From Dehalococcoidia bacterium (GTDB lineage Bacteria > Chloroflexota > Dehalococcoidia > Lucifugimonadales > VXLM01): a stretch of DNA of 64,000 nucleotides. Of the stretch, positions 37,594 to 47,800 are shown piece after piece. The notes beneath the pieces were generated by a model. The model was not told the origin of the DNA. It was given only the letters and a program-made list of their open reading frames with translations, and made no database searches. Position numbers and translations under genes: made by a program. How positions within the stretch are numbered: the stretch's first letter is position 1; each line of letters opens with the position of its first letter. The stretch lies in assembly GCA_009841605.1 (NCBI GenBank), contig VXLM01000122.1, positions 1 to 64,000 of the forward strand. The letters run 5' to 3'.

Positions 37594-39288
37594 GTGGTCG
37601 TGCACGGCGAGATGAGCCGGGAGCAGCTTGTTGCCGAAGTCGACGACCTGCGGCGACGTCTTTCCGACCTACGCGGAGAGCAAGACTTCCGAAGTGGGTC
37701 CGGAGAAGTTCCGGAAGCACCGTCCTTCGCATATCACAACCCTTCGCCGGTCGTACGCTTTGACTCGACCGGCACCGTGCTCACCATCAACCCCGCCGCG
37801 GTGGAGCTCATCGGCCCTGAGGCGATGGAGGGAACTTCTCTCGTCAGTCTGCTGCCGTCAATGTCGAGCGTGAATCTCAGCCAAACGATTGCCACAGACT
37901 CTCATATCGATTTTGAGACCGAGATCGGGGATCGGTGGTTCCACTTCGTCGTCGTCGGGATAAGCGATTACGGGGTAGGGCACCTCTACGGCTACGACAT
38001 TACCGTGAGGCATCGCGCCCAAAACGCGCTGCGGGGCAGCGTCGCCGAGCAACGCCGGCGTACGCGAGAGCAGGAGACCCTGTCCAACATCGCTCGGGTA
38101 ATCGGCTCCTCCCTCGCGATTGAGGAAGTGTACGAGCGATTCGCCCGCGAGGTCGCCCAACTCATACCGTTCGACCGGATCGTCATCAATCTCACCGCCG
38201 ACCGGCCCGGCTATATGGTGGATACCTATCAATCGAGCGCGGTCGAGGTGCCCGGCCGTGCGCCTGACCAGTCGTACTCGGTCGAGGGCACTCTATCGCA
38301 AGCAGTCATCGACTCCCAGCGGTGCATCGTGTTCCAGCCGGGAAACGAGTCGGAGGCTGCGTCGGAATATGACGGGCTGATCGGCGCTTACGGGATGGGC
38401 CTCCGATCGTTCCTCTCGGCACCGCTCTTGTATCGCGGCGAGCCGATTGGTTGTCTCAATCTTCACTCCCTGACGGGATCCGCCTACTCCGAGCGACATC
38501 GGCTGCTCGCCGAACGTATCGCCGTCTACATTGCGGGCGCCATCGCCAATGCCCAACTTCACTCCCAGGTCACCAGGCAGTCGGAAGAACTGTCGCGCTC
38601 AAATCGGGAGTTGGAACAGTTCGCTTACGTCGCATCGCACGACCTCCAGGAACCTCTTCGCATGGTGTCGAGCTATGTGGCGCTGTTAGGACGTAGGTAT
38701 GGGGGCCAGCTCGATGAGCGCGCGGACAAGTACATCCACTTCGCGGTGGACGGCGCCAATCGAATGCAGGGACTGATACATGACCTTCTGGCCTATTCGA
38801 GAGTCGGAACACGGGGTGCTGAACTGGTCGCAACGGATACAGTACCCGTCCTCGAGGAGACCCTGTCCAACCTGGAAGTCGCCATCGTTGAGAGTCAGGC
38901 AAAAGTAGTATACTCCGATCTTCCGTGGGTGATGGGAGACCCGTCGCAACTGCGGCAACTATTTCAGAACATTATTGGCAACGCGCTGAAATTCCGGTCG
39001 GAGAGCCGCCCGCGCGTGGAGCTTGGCGCCACACGAGAGGGCGAATACTGGACGTTTTCGATCCGGGACAACGGCGTAGGATTCGATCAGAGGTACGCAG
39101 AGCGGATATTCGGAGTCTTCAAGAGGTTGCACCGAAACGCCGAAATCCCCGGCACGGGAATCGGCCTCGCGATCTGCCAGCGAATCATCGACCGGCATGG
39201 AGGTCGCATCTGGGCTGAATCCAAGCTGGGGGAGGGAACGTGCTTTTACTTCACCCTGCCCGCAGTTGGCGAATATGGAGAGTCATAG
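37594..39288 (+). CDS. PAS-GAF sensor histidine kinase
   Basis: LEQFAYVASHDLQEPLRMVSSY H-box; IIGNALKFRS; DNGVGFDQRYAERIFGVFKRLH; GTGIGLAICQRI; GTG start. Confidence 0.92.
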   Translation: MVVHGEMSREQLVAEVDDLRRRLSDLRGEQDFRSGSGEVPEAPSFAYHNPSPVVRFDSTGTVLTINPAAVELIGPEAMEGTSLVSLLPSMSSVNLSQTIATDSHIDFETEIGDRWFHFVVVGISDYGVGHLYGYDITVRHRAQNALRGSVAEQRRRTREQETLSNIARVIGSSLAIEEVYERFAREVAQLIPFDRIVINLTADRPGYMVDTYQSSAVEVPGRAPDQSYSVEGTLSQAVIDSQRCIVFQPGNESEAASEYDGLIGAYGMGLRSFLSAPLLYRGEPIGCLNLHSLTGSAYSERHRLLAERIAVYIAGAIANAQLHSQVTRQSEELSRSNRELEQFAYVASHDLQEPLRMVSSYVALLGRRYGGQLDERADKYIHFAVDGANRMQGLIHDLLAYSRVGTRGAELVATDTVPVLEETLSNLEVAIVESQAKVVYSDLPWVMGDPSQLRQLFQNIIGNALKFRSESRPRVELGATREGEYWTFSIRDNGVGFDQRYAERIFGVFKRLHRNAEIPGTGIGLAICQRIIDRHGGRIWAESKLGEGTCFYFTLPAVGEYGES

Positions 39289-39291
39289 GTC

Positions 39292-39759
39292 ATGACAACG
39301 ACTGAGGTCGGACCCCCTATAGAAATCCTGATGGTCGAGGATAACCCCGGCGACGTAGAACTCGCGCGAGAGGCGCTTACCGACGCCAGCGTGAGGAAGA
39401 ACCTAACCGTTGCCGAGGACGGAGAACAGGGACTTTCCCTTCTCCGTCGGGAAGGGCAGTACGGCAACGCTCAGCGGCCAGACCTCATCCTGCTTGACCT
39501 CAACCTTCCGACCATCAATGGCCGCGAGGTGCTTGCCGAGATCAAGTCCGACCCCGAACTGCGGCGAATTCCGGTTGTCATCCTGACCAGTTCAGAAGAC
39601 GACAACGACGTGCTGGAGACCTATAACCTGCACGCAAACGCCTACGTCGTAAAGCCCGTCGACCTCGACAAGTACATGCAGGTCATCAAGGCAGTCGAAG
39701 GGTTCTGGCTCGGTTTCGTCAAGCTGCCTTCAAGAGGTCGCTTGGGCGAACTCGCATAG
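39292..39759 (+). CDS. response regulator (Rcp1-like receiver)
   Basis: [44 protein letters not shown]. Confidence 0.94.
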   Translation: MTTTEVGPPIEILMVEDNPGDVELAREALTDASVRKNLTVAEDGEQGLSLLRREGQYGNAQRPDLILLDLNLPTINGREVLAEIKSDPELRRIPVVILTSSEDDNDVLETYNLHANAYVVKPVDLDKYMQVIKAVEGFWLGFVKLPSRGRLGELA

Positions 39760-39806
39760 AGGATGTGCCGGGGAGCGGCATCCGCCTCGTGGAGTACGGT
39801 CTCCGG

Positions 39807-41390
39807 CTAGGCGATCTTGAAGGAATACAGGTCGCAATAGCGGCTGTAGAACCGCACCTTGATGCCGTTTGCCACGACGCTCGCGGGAAGCTCCGCTCGT
39901 CCCTCCCAACTCACGACGTGGGTGGTTGAGTCGCCGGTGAAGGTGTCGCACGACGACCGCTCGTAGCCCGGCACGACGTTGTCGTCGGCGTCGGTGAGCT
40001 CGACGGCAAGGAAACCCTTGTCGACACAAGCAGCGTTTACCACGAGCGTGGATCCGGAGCCGATGACGGTATGGGTGCCCATCACCCCTTCGCGGGCGTC
40101 GGTGGTGAGGGACACGAACCCTTCCGGGCGAAGGGTTGCCAGGCCCAGCCCGGTCTGCCCGCCGTTCCACCCGGGGCGGGCTTCCGGTACGTCGAGTCCC
40201 TCCGGCTCCCCGAACATCCACCAGTCGTGGTGCAGGTCTGATCCCGCGTAGTAGATGCGAATCTCGTCATCGAGGAAGATCGGCTGGCTGCAGGTCTCGG
40301 CCATGAAGCGGTCCCACTCGTCCGCTGATGTAGCGATGAACGGCACGCCGCGGTTCACGCGGTCCCAGCGGAAGCCGTCCCGGGAGTGCAAAAGGTGCAG
40401 GTCCACCGTGTTGTAGGTGCGATGGAAGATGGGCATGAGACCGAGCCACAGATCGCCCACGCGGAAGCGCACCAGCCCGTAGAACTCGTCGTCGAGCACG
40501 TCGTCCGTGTCGTCGGGAACGAGCATTTCGCTGAGCACTGGCCACTTGGTGATGTCGTAGCTGGTTGAAGAGAAGACCCGCCGCTTCGCCATTCGCCACG
40601 AGTCGTGCGGGAAGTGGGCGGGACCCCAACCCGGCACGCGGGCGAGTTTGGGGTTCATCGGCGGTTCCTGCATGGCCCTGGCGCGAGTGTCCAGATAGTA
40701 CATGCCCGTTTGCTCGTCCGCCGTCAGGATTATCACGTCACCGAGCTGACGGTCGGACATCTGACCTATCGTAAAGGGCGTATCGTCGTATCGCGTCCAG
40801 CTACGTCCGTCGGCAGAGTATGCGGCTGAGATGCGCGAGTCCTCCAGGCCCGTGAAGGCGTTCCAATAAATGGCTTTGTATCGCTGTGAATCGTCGTTTT
40901 CGAACGGGTCTCTAAGGACCGAGCAGGCATGTATGCGTCCATCCTCCGCGTTGCCGAAGCAGATATTCGTCTTCCTTCCGTCGACCGTTCGGTAATCGAG
41001 CTCGGGCTTCGTCCAGGTGATGCCGTCCTCGGACTCGGCATACAGGAGCCGGTTGTCAATCGTGGCGTCGTAGGACGCAATGGCAGCGACCTCTTCCTTC
41101 TTCCGGCCCTTTCCCGACCGTTCGAGGCGCATGAACTCGTCGTAGTCCCACCCCATGTCCTCATACCAGAGCTTGTAGATGGACTCGCGCTCGTCCCAGT
41201 GGACGTTCCAAGTATTCGTGCGGAAGTAGCTTGTGATCTCCCACGGCTTATCCGTTTTCACGATCGGGTTGTCCGGGTGCTTGACAGGAGTGTGCATCAC
41301 TCGTGTAACGAAGTTCACGTATTCGATCACGTGGTTGTCCACGAGCAACTGTGGGGTTTGGCCTATGTAGATCGGTTTCGGAGTCGGCAC
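39807..41390 (-). CDS. GH32/GH43-like five-bladed beta-propeller hydrolase-like protein
   Basis: KHPDNPIVKTDKPWE, YKLWYEDMGWDY; repeated blade-like motifs; no catalytic assignment made. Confidence 0.65.
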   Translation of the reverse strand: MPTPKPIYIGQTPQLLVDNHVIEYVNFVTRVMHTPVKHPDNPIVKTDKPWEITSYFRTNTWNVHWDERESIYKLWYEDMGWDYDEFMRLERSGKGRKKEEVAAIASYDATIDNRLLYAESEDGITWTKPELDYRTVDGRKTNICFGNAEDGRIHACSVLRDPFENDDSQRYKAIYWNAFTGLEDSRISAAYSADGRSWTRYDDTPFTIGQMSDRQLGDVIILTADEQTGMYYLDTRARAMQEPPMNPKLARVPGWGPAHFPHDSWRMAKRRVFSSTSYDITKWPVLSEMLVPDDTDDVLDDEFYGLVRFRVGDLWLGLMPIFHRTYNTVDLHLLHSRDGFRWDRVNRGVPFIATSADEWDRFMAETCSQPIFLDDEIRIYYAGSDLHHDWWMFGEPEGLDVPEARPGWNGGQTGLGLATLRPEGFVSLTTDAREGVMGTHTVIGSGSTLVVNAACVDKGFLAVELTDADDNVVPGYERSSCDTFTGDSTTHVVSWEGRAELPASVVANGIKVRFYSRYCDLYSFKIA

Positions 41391-41512
41391 GTTATACCTC
41401 GACTATCAAAGGGGTTTCCGCTAAAGAACCGACGCATCGACAAGGCCGGAAGGCAGGGCGATGTTGGGTGTTCCCGTTCCGTATCCGCGATGTGCCGTGG
41501 AGGCGAGCCGTA

Positions 41513-42211
41513 CTAGCCCTGATCGATCACGTCCTGAGGGACTTCGGAGCGGTCTTGCGGGCAGTAGCCGATGGCCTGCCTGTTGTGCTCGATGTCATAG
41601 AGGGGCCAGTTGCTGTCGGACACGCCGAATACGCGCTCGTGGGTGACGTCCTCGGCGGTGAGGGCGGCTTCGAAGACCCGGACGCAGTCGCCATGGCTGA
41701 GCTGGTGCGGATGACCGGGCAGGTCGCGATCTTTGTTGAAATTTCCGATCCTTACGGATACTACGCCAATGCCGTGCCGCGCCGAGAACATATCGCCCAT
41801 GGCTTCGCCGAAGACCTTGGTGATGGTGTAGTAGCTGTCCGGGCGGGTAGGGAGGTCGGCGGTACGGGTGATGCTACGGGGATAGTGTGAGGAGGGATGC
41901 ACTCCCCCGCGACTGGCGAACACGACCCGCTTCACGCCGTGTGCGAGGGCAGCCTCGAAGACGTGCCTTGTTCCGACCATCGATTGGAACGCTTGCTCCC
42001 AGTCTCCCCCCACGTTGCTCAGATGGATCGTCGCGTCCATTCCCTGAGAGGCGTGGTTAACGGCGTCCCAGTCGGTGACGCTCGCCACCGTGTAGTCGGC
42101 GATCTGCGGCGTCGGTCGAATGTCCAAGCCGCGAAACTCGTGCCGGTCCTTCAAGTGCGTAATCAGGTGCTGGCCTATCTGTCCCGCCGAACCCGTCATC
42201 AGTACGCGCAT
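41513..42211 (-). CDS. NAD(P)-dependent epimerase/dehydratase
   Basis: MRVLMTGSAGQIGQHLITHL; YYTITKVFGEAM. Confidence 0.9.
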   Translation of the reverse strand: MRVLMTGSAGQIGQHLITHLKDRHEFRGLDIRPTPQIADYTVASVTDWDAVNHASQGMDATIHLSNVGGDWEQAFQSMVGTRHVFEAALAHGVKRVVFASRGGVHPSSHYPRSITRTADLPTRPDSYYTITKVFGEAMGDMFSARHGIGVVSVRIGNFNKDRDLPGHPHQLSHGDCVRVFEAALTAEDVTHERVFGVSDSNWPLYDIEHNRQAIGYCPQDRSEVPQDVIDQG

Positions 42212-42399
42212 ATGCCTGTCTCCTTGGTTTTGCGAACTAAGCACGTGGGAGTGTACGGACGGGCAGGGGACGTGTCAAACGTAGAGGGCGGATGCCAAGC
42301 GTGAATGAACCGAACTGAGGGGGCGCAGTTCGTCATACTCTAAGCGACCAATATGGGTCGTGATTAGCTCGAGATAGCGGCGGGAATTCCCCAAAATTT

Positions 42400-42425
42400 A
42401 CGTCATTTGACGCCACTTAGCGTCA
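42400..42425. promoter_or_regulatory. overlapping CGTCA/TGACG palindromes, candidate operator
   Basis: CGTCA-TT-TGACG (42401-42412) and TGACGC-N6-GCGTCA (42408-42425), both perfect. Confidence 0.4.
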
Positions 42426-42506
42426 TTTTGCTACTTATTGTCAAGTTCAGGCGAAACAGACAGGAACCGTATGTGTCCAATATCGAGACGCTTTCGCCAT
42501 TGGCTC

Positions 42507-43724
42507 TCACTCGACCTCGGTCATGCGGACGTTCATCCGCTTGGACGGAGAGTGTCCTGTGAAGGAATACTTCGCGGTGGTGACGTAGTCGCCTCGGTCA
42601 ACCTCACCGGAGCCGTCAACATCCAGGTGCACCTCGACTGCGTAATCTCCAAATGGCCTCGGCTCCTGATAGTTGATGGTGTACCGGAACCTTCCTGGGT
42701 CCGACTCTTCCGTTGAGAAGTTGGGAATTAATCGCTCGGTAATCCGGCGTTTCCCCAAGTCGGGCCTGCTCAGGTCCTCGAGCCTGATGTAGAGGGTGTC
42801 GCCCGTTATCGGCTCCGTCGCTCCCACAAACTCGATGGTACCGCGAATGGTTGGGAGTGCAGGAGGCTCGGCGCTGATCGGATCCAACTTCGGTGGGGAC
42901 CCGGGTGTGAGTTGGTAAACGTCGTCGTTTATGTGGAGATTGACGACCGTATCCGGCTCAGGGAACGCGCCGATCGTGATTTCCCAATCGGCCGTGTCGA
43001 TCACGGCGGCGCAGGCGATGTCCGCAGATGCCGGCACGACGTTGTAGACCTCAACGTCGATGCTGTCCTCGTCGCGAAGTCGGCGGACGGCTTCATATCC
43101 ATTGGGACGCGCACAGGCGTTGGGCTGAAGCGAAGTGACCTTCAGCACATACGTATTCGGGTCTTCAGGGGACGTCGTAAGCTCGAAATCGGTTATCGGC
43201 GCCTCCACACGCACCAATGCCTCGGTGTCCTCGGCCTGCTCTATGATCACCGGTTCTAACGTCACGTTAATGGAGTTGAGCACACTTGAACCGACTGCCG
43301 TGGTCGCGGGATATTGAGCAGTCCATGCGAAGTCCCCTTCGGAGATGTCACTTGAGTTGTCGGCGTCGAGGTGGACACGGACCCTGTACGTGTCCTTAGG
43401 CTCCAACTCCCGATGCTCGATCAGATACCTGTAGGTCGGCAGATCTGAGGGGTCGACGGTTACGTCACGAATGACCTGCTCGACGAGGGTCTTGCCCGCG
43501 TCGTCTTGAATGCTGATGTCTTCCAGCCGGACGTAGATTGTCGCGCCGCTGATTCGATTCTGAACGCTTTTAAAGGTGATTTCGCCCTCGATGAGCTTGT
43601 TGCCTCGTCTGCTCGGTTGGGGCTTCGGCGTTGCCGTCGGCTCGCTGTCTCCGCCGTCACTTGCACAAGCGATGGCGATGGGCGCGAACAGCGCGATCAG
43701 ACCGACTATCAGCCACGTCTTCAT
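42507..43724 (-). CDS. lipoprotein with duplicated YbaY-like domains
   Basis: Lipobox-like APIAIACASDGG; two copies of ...I(S/T)G(A/D)T(I/L)Y(V/I)RLED(I/L)S...VHLD(A/V)D(N/G)S. Confidence 0.75.
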   Translation of the reverse strand: MKTWLIVGLIALFAPIAIACASDGGDSEPTATPKPQPSRRGNKLIEGEITFKSVQNRISGATIYVRLEDISIQDDAGKTLVEQVIRDVTVDPSDLPTYRYLIEHRELEPKDTYRVRVHLDADNSSDISEGDFAWTAQYPATTAVGSSVLNSINVTLEPVIIEQAEDTEALVRVEAPITDFELTTSPEDPNTYVLKVTSLQPNACARPNGYEAVRRLRDEDSIDVEVYNVVPASADIACAAVIDTADWEITIGAFPEPDTVVNLHINDDVYQLTPGSPPKLDPISAEPPALPTIRGTIEFVGATEPITGDTLYIRLEDLSRPDLGKRRITERLIPNFSTEESDPGRFRYTINYQEPRPFGDYAVEVHLDVDGSGEVDRGDYVTTAKYSFTGHSPSKRMNVRMTEVE

Positions 43725-43921
43725 TTTTTCGTGCTTCCTCCTGTATTCGATAACGCATTTCGGTACGACGCGTTATCAGTCCCGGATGGTGACACCGGGC
43801 AAGACGGAGCTTCCCCGTACAAGAAACGTACCACTGCCAAGCCTTCCCCGTCCAGACGACGCACCATCCATTCATGCTCAATGCTACAATGGCGCGCACA
43901 TATTGAACGATGGAGAGCACC

Positions 43922-44806
43922 ATGTCGGACTTTACGGGAGTCTATCCGGCGATTATCACACCGATGACTGCTGCCGGGGACCTGAACGAAGAGGCGTTTC
44001 GCATTGTCTACGAAGGCAACGTCCGCGCCGGCGCACACGGGTTTTGGGTTGCCGGAGGGACAGGCGAGAGCGTCTATCTCACGGAGGCTGAGAACAACCG
44101 CATCGCCGAGATGGCCGCCGACCAGAACGGCGGTCGTGTGAAGAACATCATGCACGTCGGGGCGGCAACGACCACGCAGGCAGCGCGTCAGGCCGAGCAC
44201 GCCGCCAAAGCGGGAGTCGAGGCGATCTGCGCGGTTCCTCCGTTCTTCTACGGTGTGGAAGACGAGGCGATCGTTGAGTACTACCGCGTCGTCGGCAGCG
44301 CCGCCGACCTGCCGCTGTTTGCCTACAATCTCCCGCACGCCACCGGGGTCGACATCGTCCCCGAACTCATGGCGAAGATACAGGACAAAGTCCCGCAGCT
44401 GAGAGGACTGAAGCACTCTTCAACTGAGTTCCACAACGTTGCCGCATATGTCGAGATGGGGCTGGACTGCTTCATCGGCAGTTCGCTGCTGATGGCTCCC
44501 GCTCTCGCGATAGGCGCGGTGGGTTGCATCGATGGCCCACTGTGTATCGTTCCGGAGCTTTGGGTGGACATCTGGAACGCTCATCGCGCGGGGGACGGAG
44601 AGGCAGCGCTTGCCGCTCAGAGGCGTGCCACCGAATTCGTGACGCTCAGCCGCACCATTCCGTTCCCGGCAGGCTTCAAGGCCCTGTGCGAAGCTCGCTT
44701 TGAAATAGAGTGCGGCGACCCGCGGCCTCCCTTTCCGCCGGCTTCGGAAGAGCAGAAGATGGGTCTCATAGCGACCGCGAGGTCTCAAGGCTGGCTTGAT
44801 CTCTAA
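43922..44806 (+). CDS. dihydrodipicolinate synthase (DapA)-family protein
   Basis: GVYPAIITPMTAAGDLNEEAF; GGTGES; FAYNLPHATG; LRGLKHSS. Confidence 0.92.
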   Translation: MSDFTGVYPAIITPMTAAGDLNEEAFRIVYEGNVRAGAHGFWVAGGTGESVYLTEAENNRIAEMAADQNGGRVKNIMHVGAATTTQAARQAEHAAKAGVEAICAVPPFFYGVEDEAIVEYYRVVGSAADLPLFAYNLPHATGVDIVPELMAKIQDKVPQLRGLKHSSTEFHNVAAYVEMGLDCFIGSSLLMAPALAIGAVGCIDGPLCIVPELWVDIWNAHRAGDGEAALAAQRRATEFVTLSRTIPFPAGFKALCEARFEIECGDPRPPFPPASEEQKMGLIATARSQGWLDL

Positions 44807-44821
44807 CCACACAGAGTCGCC

Positions 44822-47800
44822 ATGAGCTTCGCGTCGGCACAAATTGATCCCTCATCGTCCTTGGCGGTGAGGACGTTCCTCTTTGCAGTCGCCCTCGTCC
44901 TAATGTTGTTCCTCCTGAGCGCGGGTGGCGCTGGAGGGCAGGAGGCGGACGACCACGGGAATACCATAAGCGCCCCGACCAACCTGCCCCTTGGGTCTTC
45001 CATTGAAGGACGTATCGACCCGGCCGACGATCAGGACGTGTTTAGGCTGGACCTGTCGGGTAGATCAGGGACGACGGATGTATGGATATACACCACTGGC
45101 CAGCTTGACACCGTCGGATATTTGTTCGACAGCAGAGGCAACCGACTGTTGGCCAACGACGACAGTCGTATGATCAACAGGTGGAGTAATTTTCATCTCC
45201 ATGCCAGTCTCAGGCCAGGAGTCTACTATGTAGCCGTTGTCAGTTACTTGAGTCAGCATATTGGAGACTACACCCTGTACGCAGAGACCGTATCTGACAT
45301 CGGTAACACAATCGGCACAGCCACTCGCCTGAGTATGGATGCCCCAACTCCCGGCACGATTGGTTCTCAAAACGATGCTGGCTACTTCAGACTGGAGTTT
45401 ACCGAGCCCACAGACGTGGTCGTCTACGCGAAGAATCCCAGTCTCTTCCGCTACCTAGAGTCGCAGAATACATGGAGTCGTTTGCCACTTGAACCTCTTG
45501 AAGTCCAAGTGTTCGACAGCGGAAATGAAGAGATCACCATAAATGTCTATCCCGAACCGCGTGCCGGGCAGCGTGATGGCTTCGAAATTCGCGACGATTT
45601 CGGCCCTGGAACGTACTACGTCAAGATCAGCGCTCCAACCGATGTCACCAACTACCCCGTGCCGTACACAATCCACGCCTTCGAAGATGTGAGGTACACC
45701 GACTTCATCGATGAATGCGAAGCCAAAACAAGCCAGTTGAACGACCCTCTAATCAGCGACTCCCTGTATGCGTGTCAGTGGCACCTGGACAATCCCAGCG
45801 AGACGGATATCAATGTCGAACCTGTGTGGGAGGAAGGCATCAAGGGCGAAGGTGTTAATGTCGCAGTAGTCGACGACGGCATGTACTACACCCACGAGGA
45901 CCTGAGAGACAATATAGACACGTCACGGAATCACGACTATACCGGCAACGAGGACATATACAGCCCGTTCGAGCATCATGGCACCCACGTCGCCGGCCTC
46001 ATTGCGGCACGAGATAACAATATCGGGGTGCGTGGCGTTGCACCGCGAGCCACTGTTTACGGGTATAACTTCCTCGCCGGCGAAAGGACAGTTTCAAACA
46101 TAGCGGACGCCATGTCGCGAAACGCTGGCGTTACCGCAGTGTCCAATAACAGTTGGGGTCCTCGTGATGGACCCGGGCTCGATGGAGCCAATGCCTTCTG
46201 GAAACGATCAATAGAAAACGGGGTTAGAGTGGGTTACGGCAACAAGGGAACGCTGTATGTTTTTTCCGCTGGCAATGGACACGAGGAGGGTGACAACTCA
46301 AACTTCGATGAGTACGTCAATCACTACGCCGTGACCGCGGTCTGCGCCGTGAATGACCACGACACCAGGAGCGGCTTCTCAGAATTGGGGGCCAACCTAT
46401 GGGTCTGTGCGCCGTCAAATGATGAAACAGACTTTCACCAGGGCATCCTCACCACCGAAAACTCTGACCGTTACTACGAAGAGTTCGGTGGGACATCCTC
46501 GTCGACTCCCATCGTTGCAGGCGTGGCGGCGCTGGTGCGAAGCGCCAATCCCGATCTCACGTGGCGGGATGTGAAACTGGTCCTTGCCGGGTCCGCGCGG
46601 AAGAACGACGCTCGGAACACCGGGTGGCAGGAAGGAACGTGGAAGTACGACGCCCAATCTGAAGAAGACCGCTATCACTTCAACCACGAGTATGGGTTCG
46701 GAGTTGTCGATGCAAAGGCCGCCGTCGATCTTGCAAAGAAATGGCGCAGCCTTCCGTCTTTGGAGAGCGTGCCGCTGACGTCGAATTCGCTGAACTTGGT
46801 CATTCCCGACGCACCCATTATCGGCCCTCCCGCGACGGTCGAGACCGCACTCAGATTGAGTTCCGGTGTAAAGTTCGTCGAGTTTGTAGAAATCAACACG
46901 TCCTTCCGTCACGGATCCTTCCGCGACCTCACAATCGAGCTAGAGTCTCCGTCCGGCGCCGTCTCTCAACTGTCCGTACCATTCGACACGCGCACCGACG
47001 AAGATCGCTCATTTGCACATGTGGATCTGAACGGCTCGTTTCGCTTCGGTTCCGCGAAACATCTGGGCGAAGACCCGAATGGCACATGGAAGCTGCGGAT
47101 CACCGACCACATACCGACGGTGGGGGGAGCCCTGGATTCGTGGAACATCAAGGTTTATGGGCATGAGAGTCCACCCGGCGCGCCCACCTTGAACTCCGTC
47201 ATGGCGGACGTTGGAACTCTCACGGTCGCGTGGAACGCTCCCGCCGACACGGGGAGTTCGCAAGTCACCTCGTATGACTTGCGGTACATACAGACCTCCA
47301 CCGACGAGACGATAGACTCCAACTGGACTGTGGTCGAAGACGTTTGGAATACGGAATCGGCCGGGGGCTTCGAGTACGCCATACCCTCGTTGGTCGGCGG
47401 GGCTTGGTATGACGTTCAGGTACGCGCCGTCAATCGTGCCGGAGCCGGATCTTGGTCGGAGCCCTTAACCGGAATGCCGATACCGATAGTTTCAGGCGTC
47501 TGTGCCGCCAGTGGTGTGGTGGTCCGTCCCGACCTCAATCCGGGACTGGTGTCCGACTGCAATGCGCTCTTGGCGACCCGTGATGCCCTCGCGGGAAGCG
47601 CGACACTGAACTGGTCGTCGAACGCTCTCATGGGAAATTGGCAGGGTGTAACCGTAGAGGGAACCCCGAAGCGTGTCACGGAGTTGGACCTACACGATAT
47701 GGATCTGAACGGGGCGATACCCACAGAGCTGGGCAGGCTTTCCGAATTGAGACGGTTGGCCCTTTCGAGGAACCAATTGACCGGAACGCTTCCTGCATGG

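Noticed and set aside
43721-44416. 231-aa antisense ORF opposite the DapA-like gene at 43922-44806
   Set aside because: No family motifs; overlaps a confident CDS.
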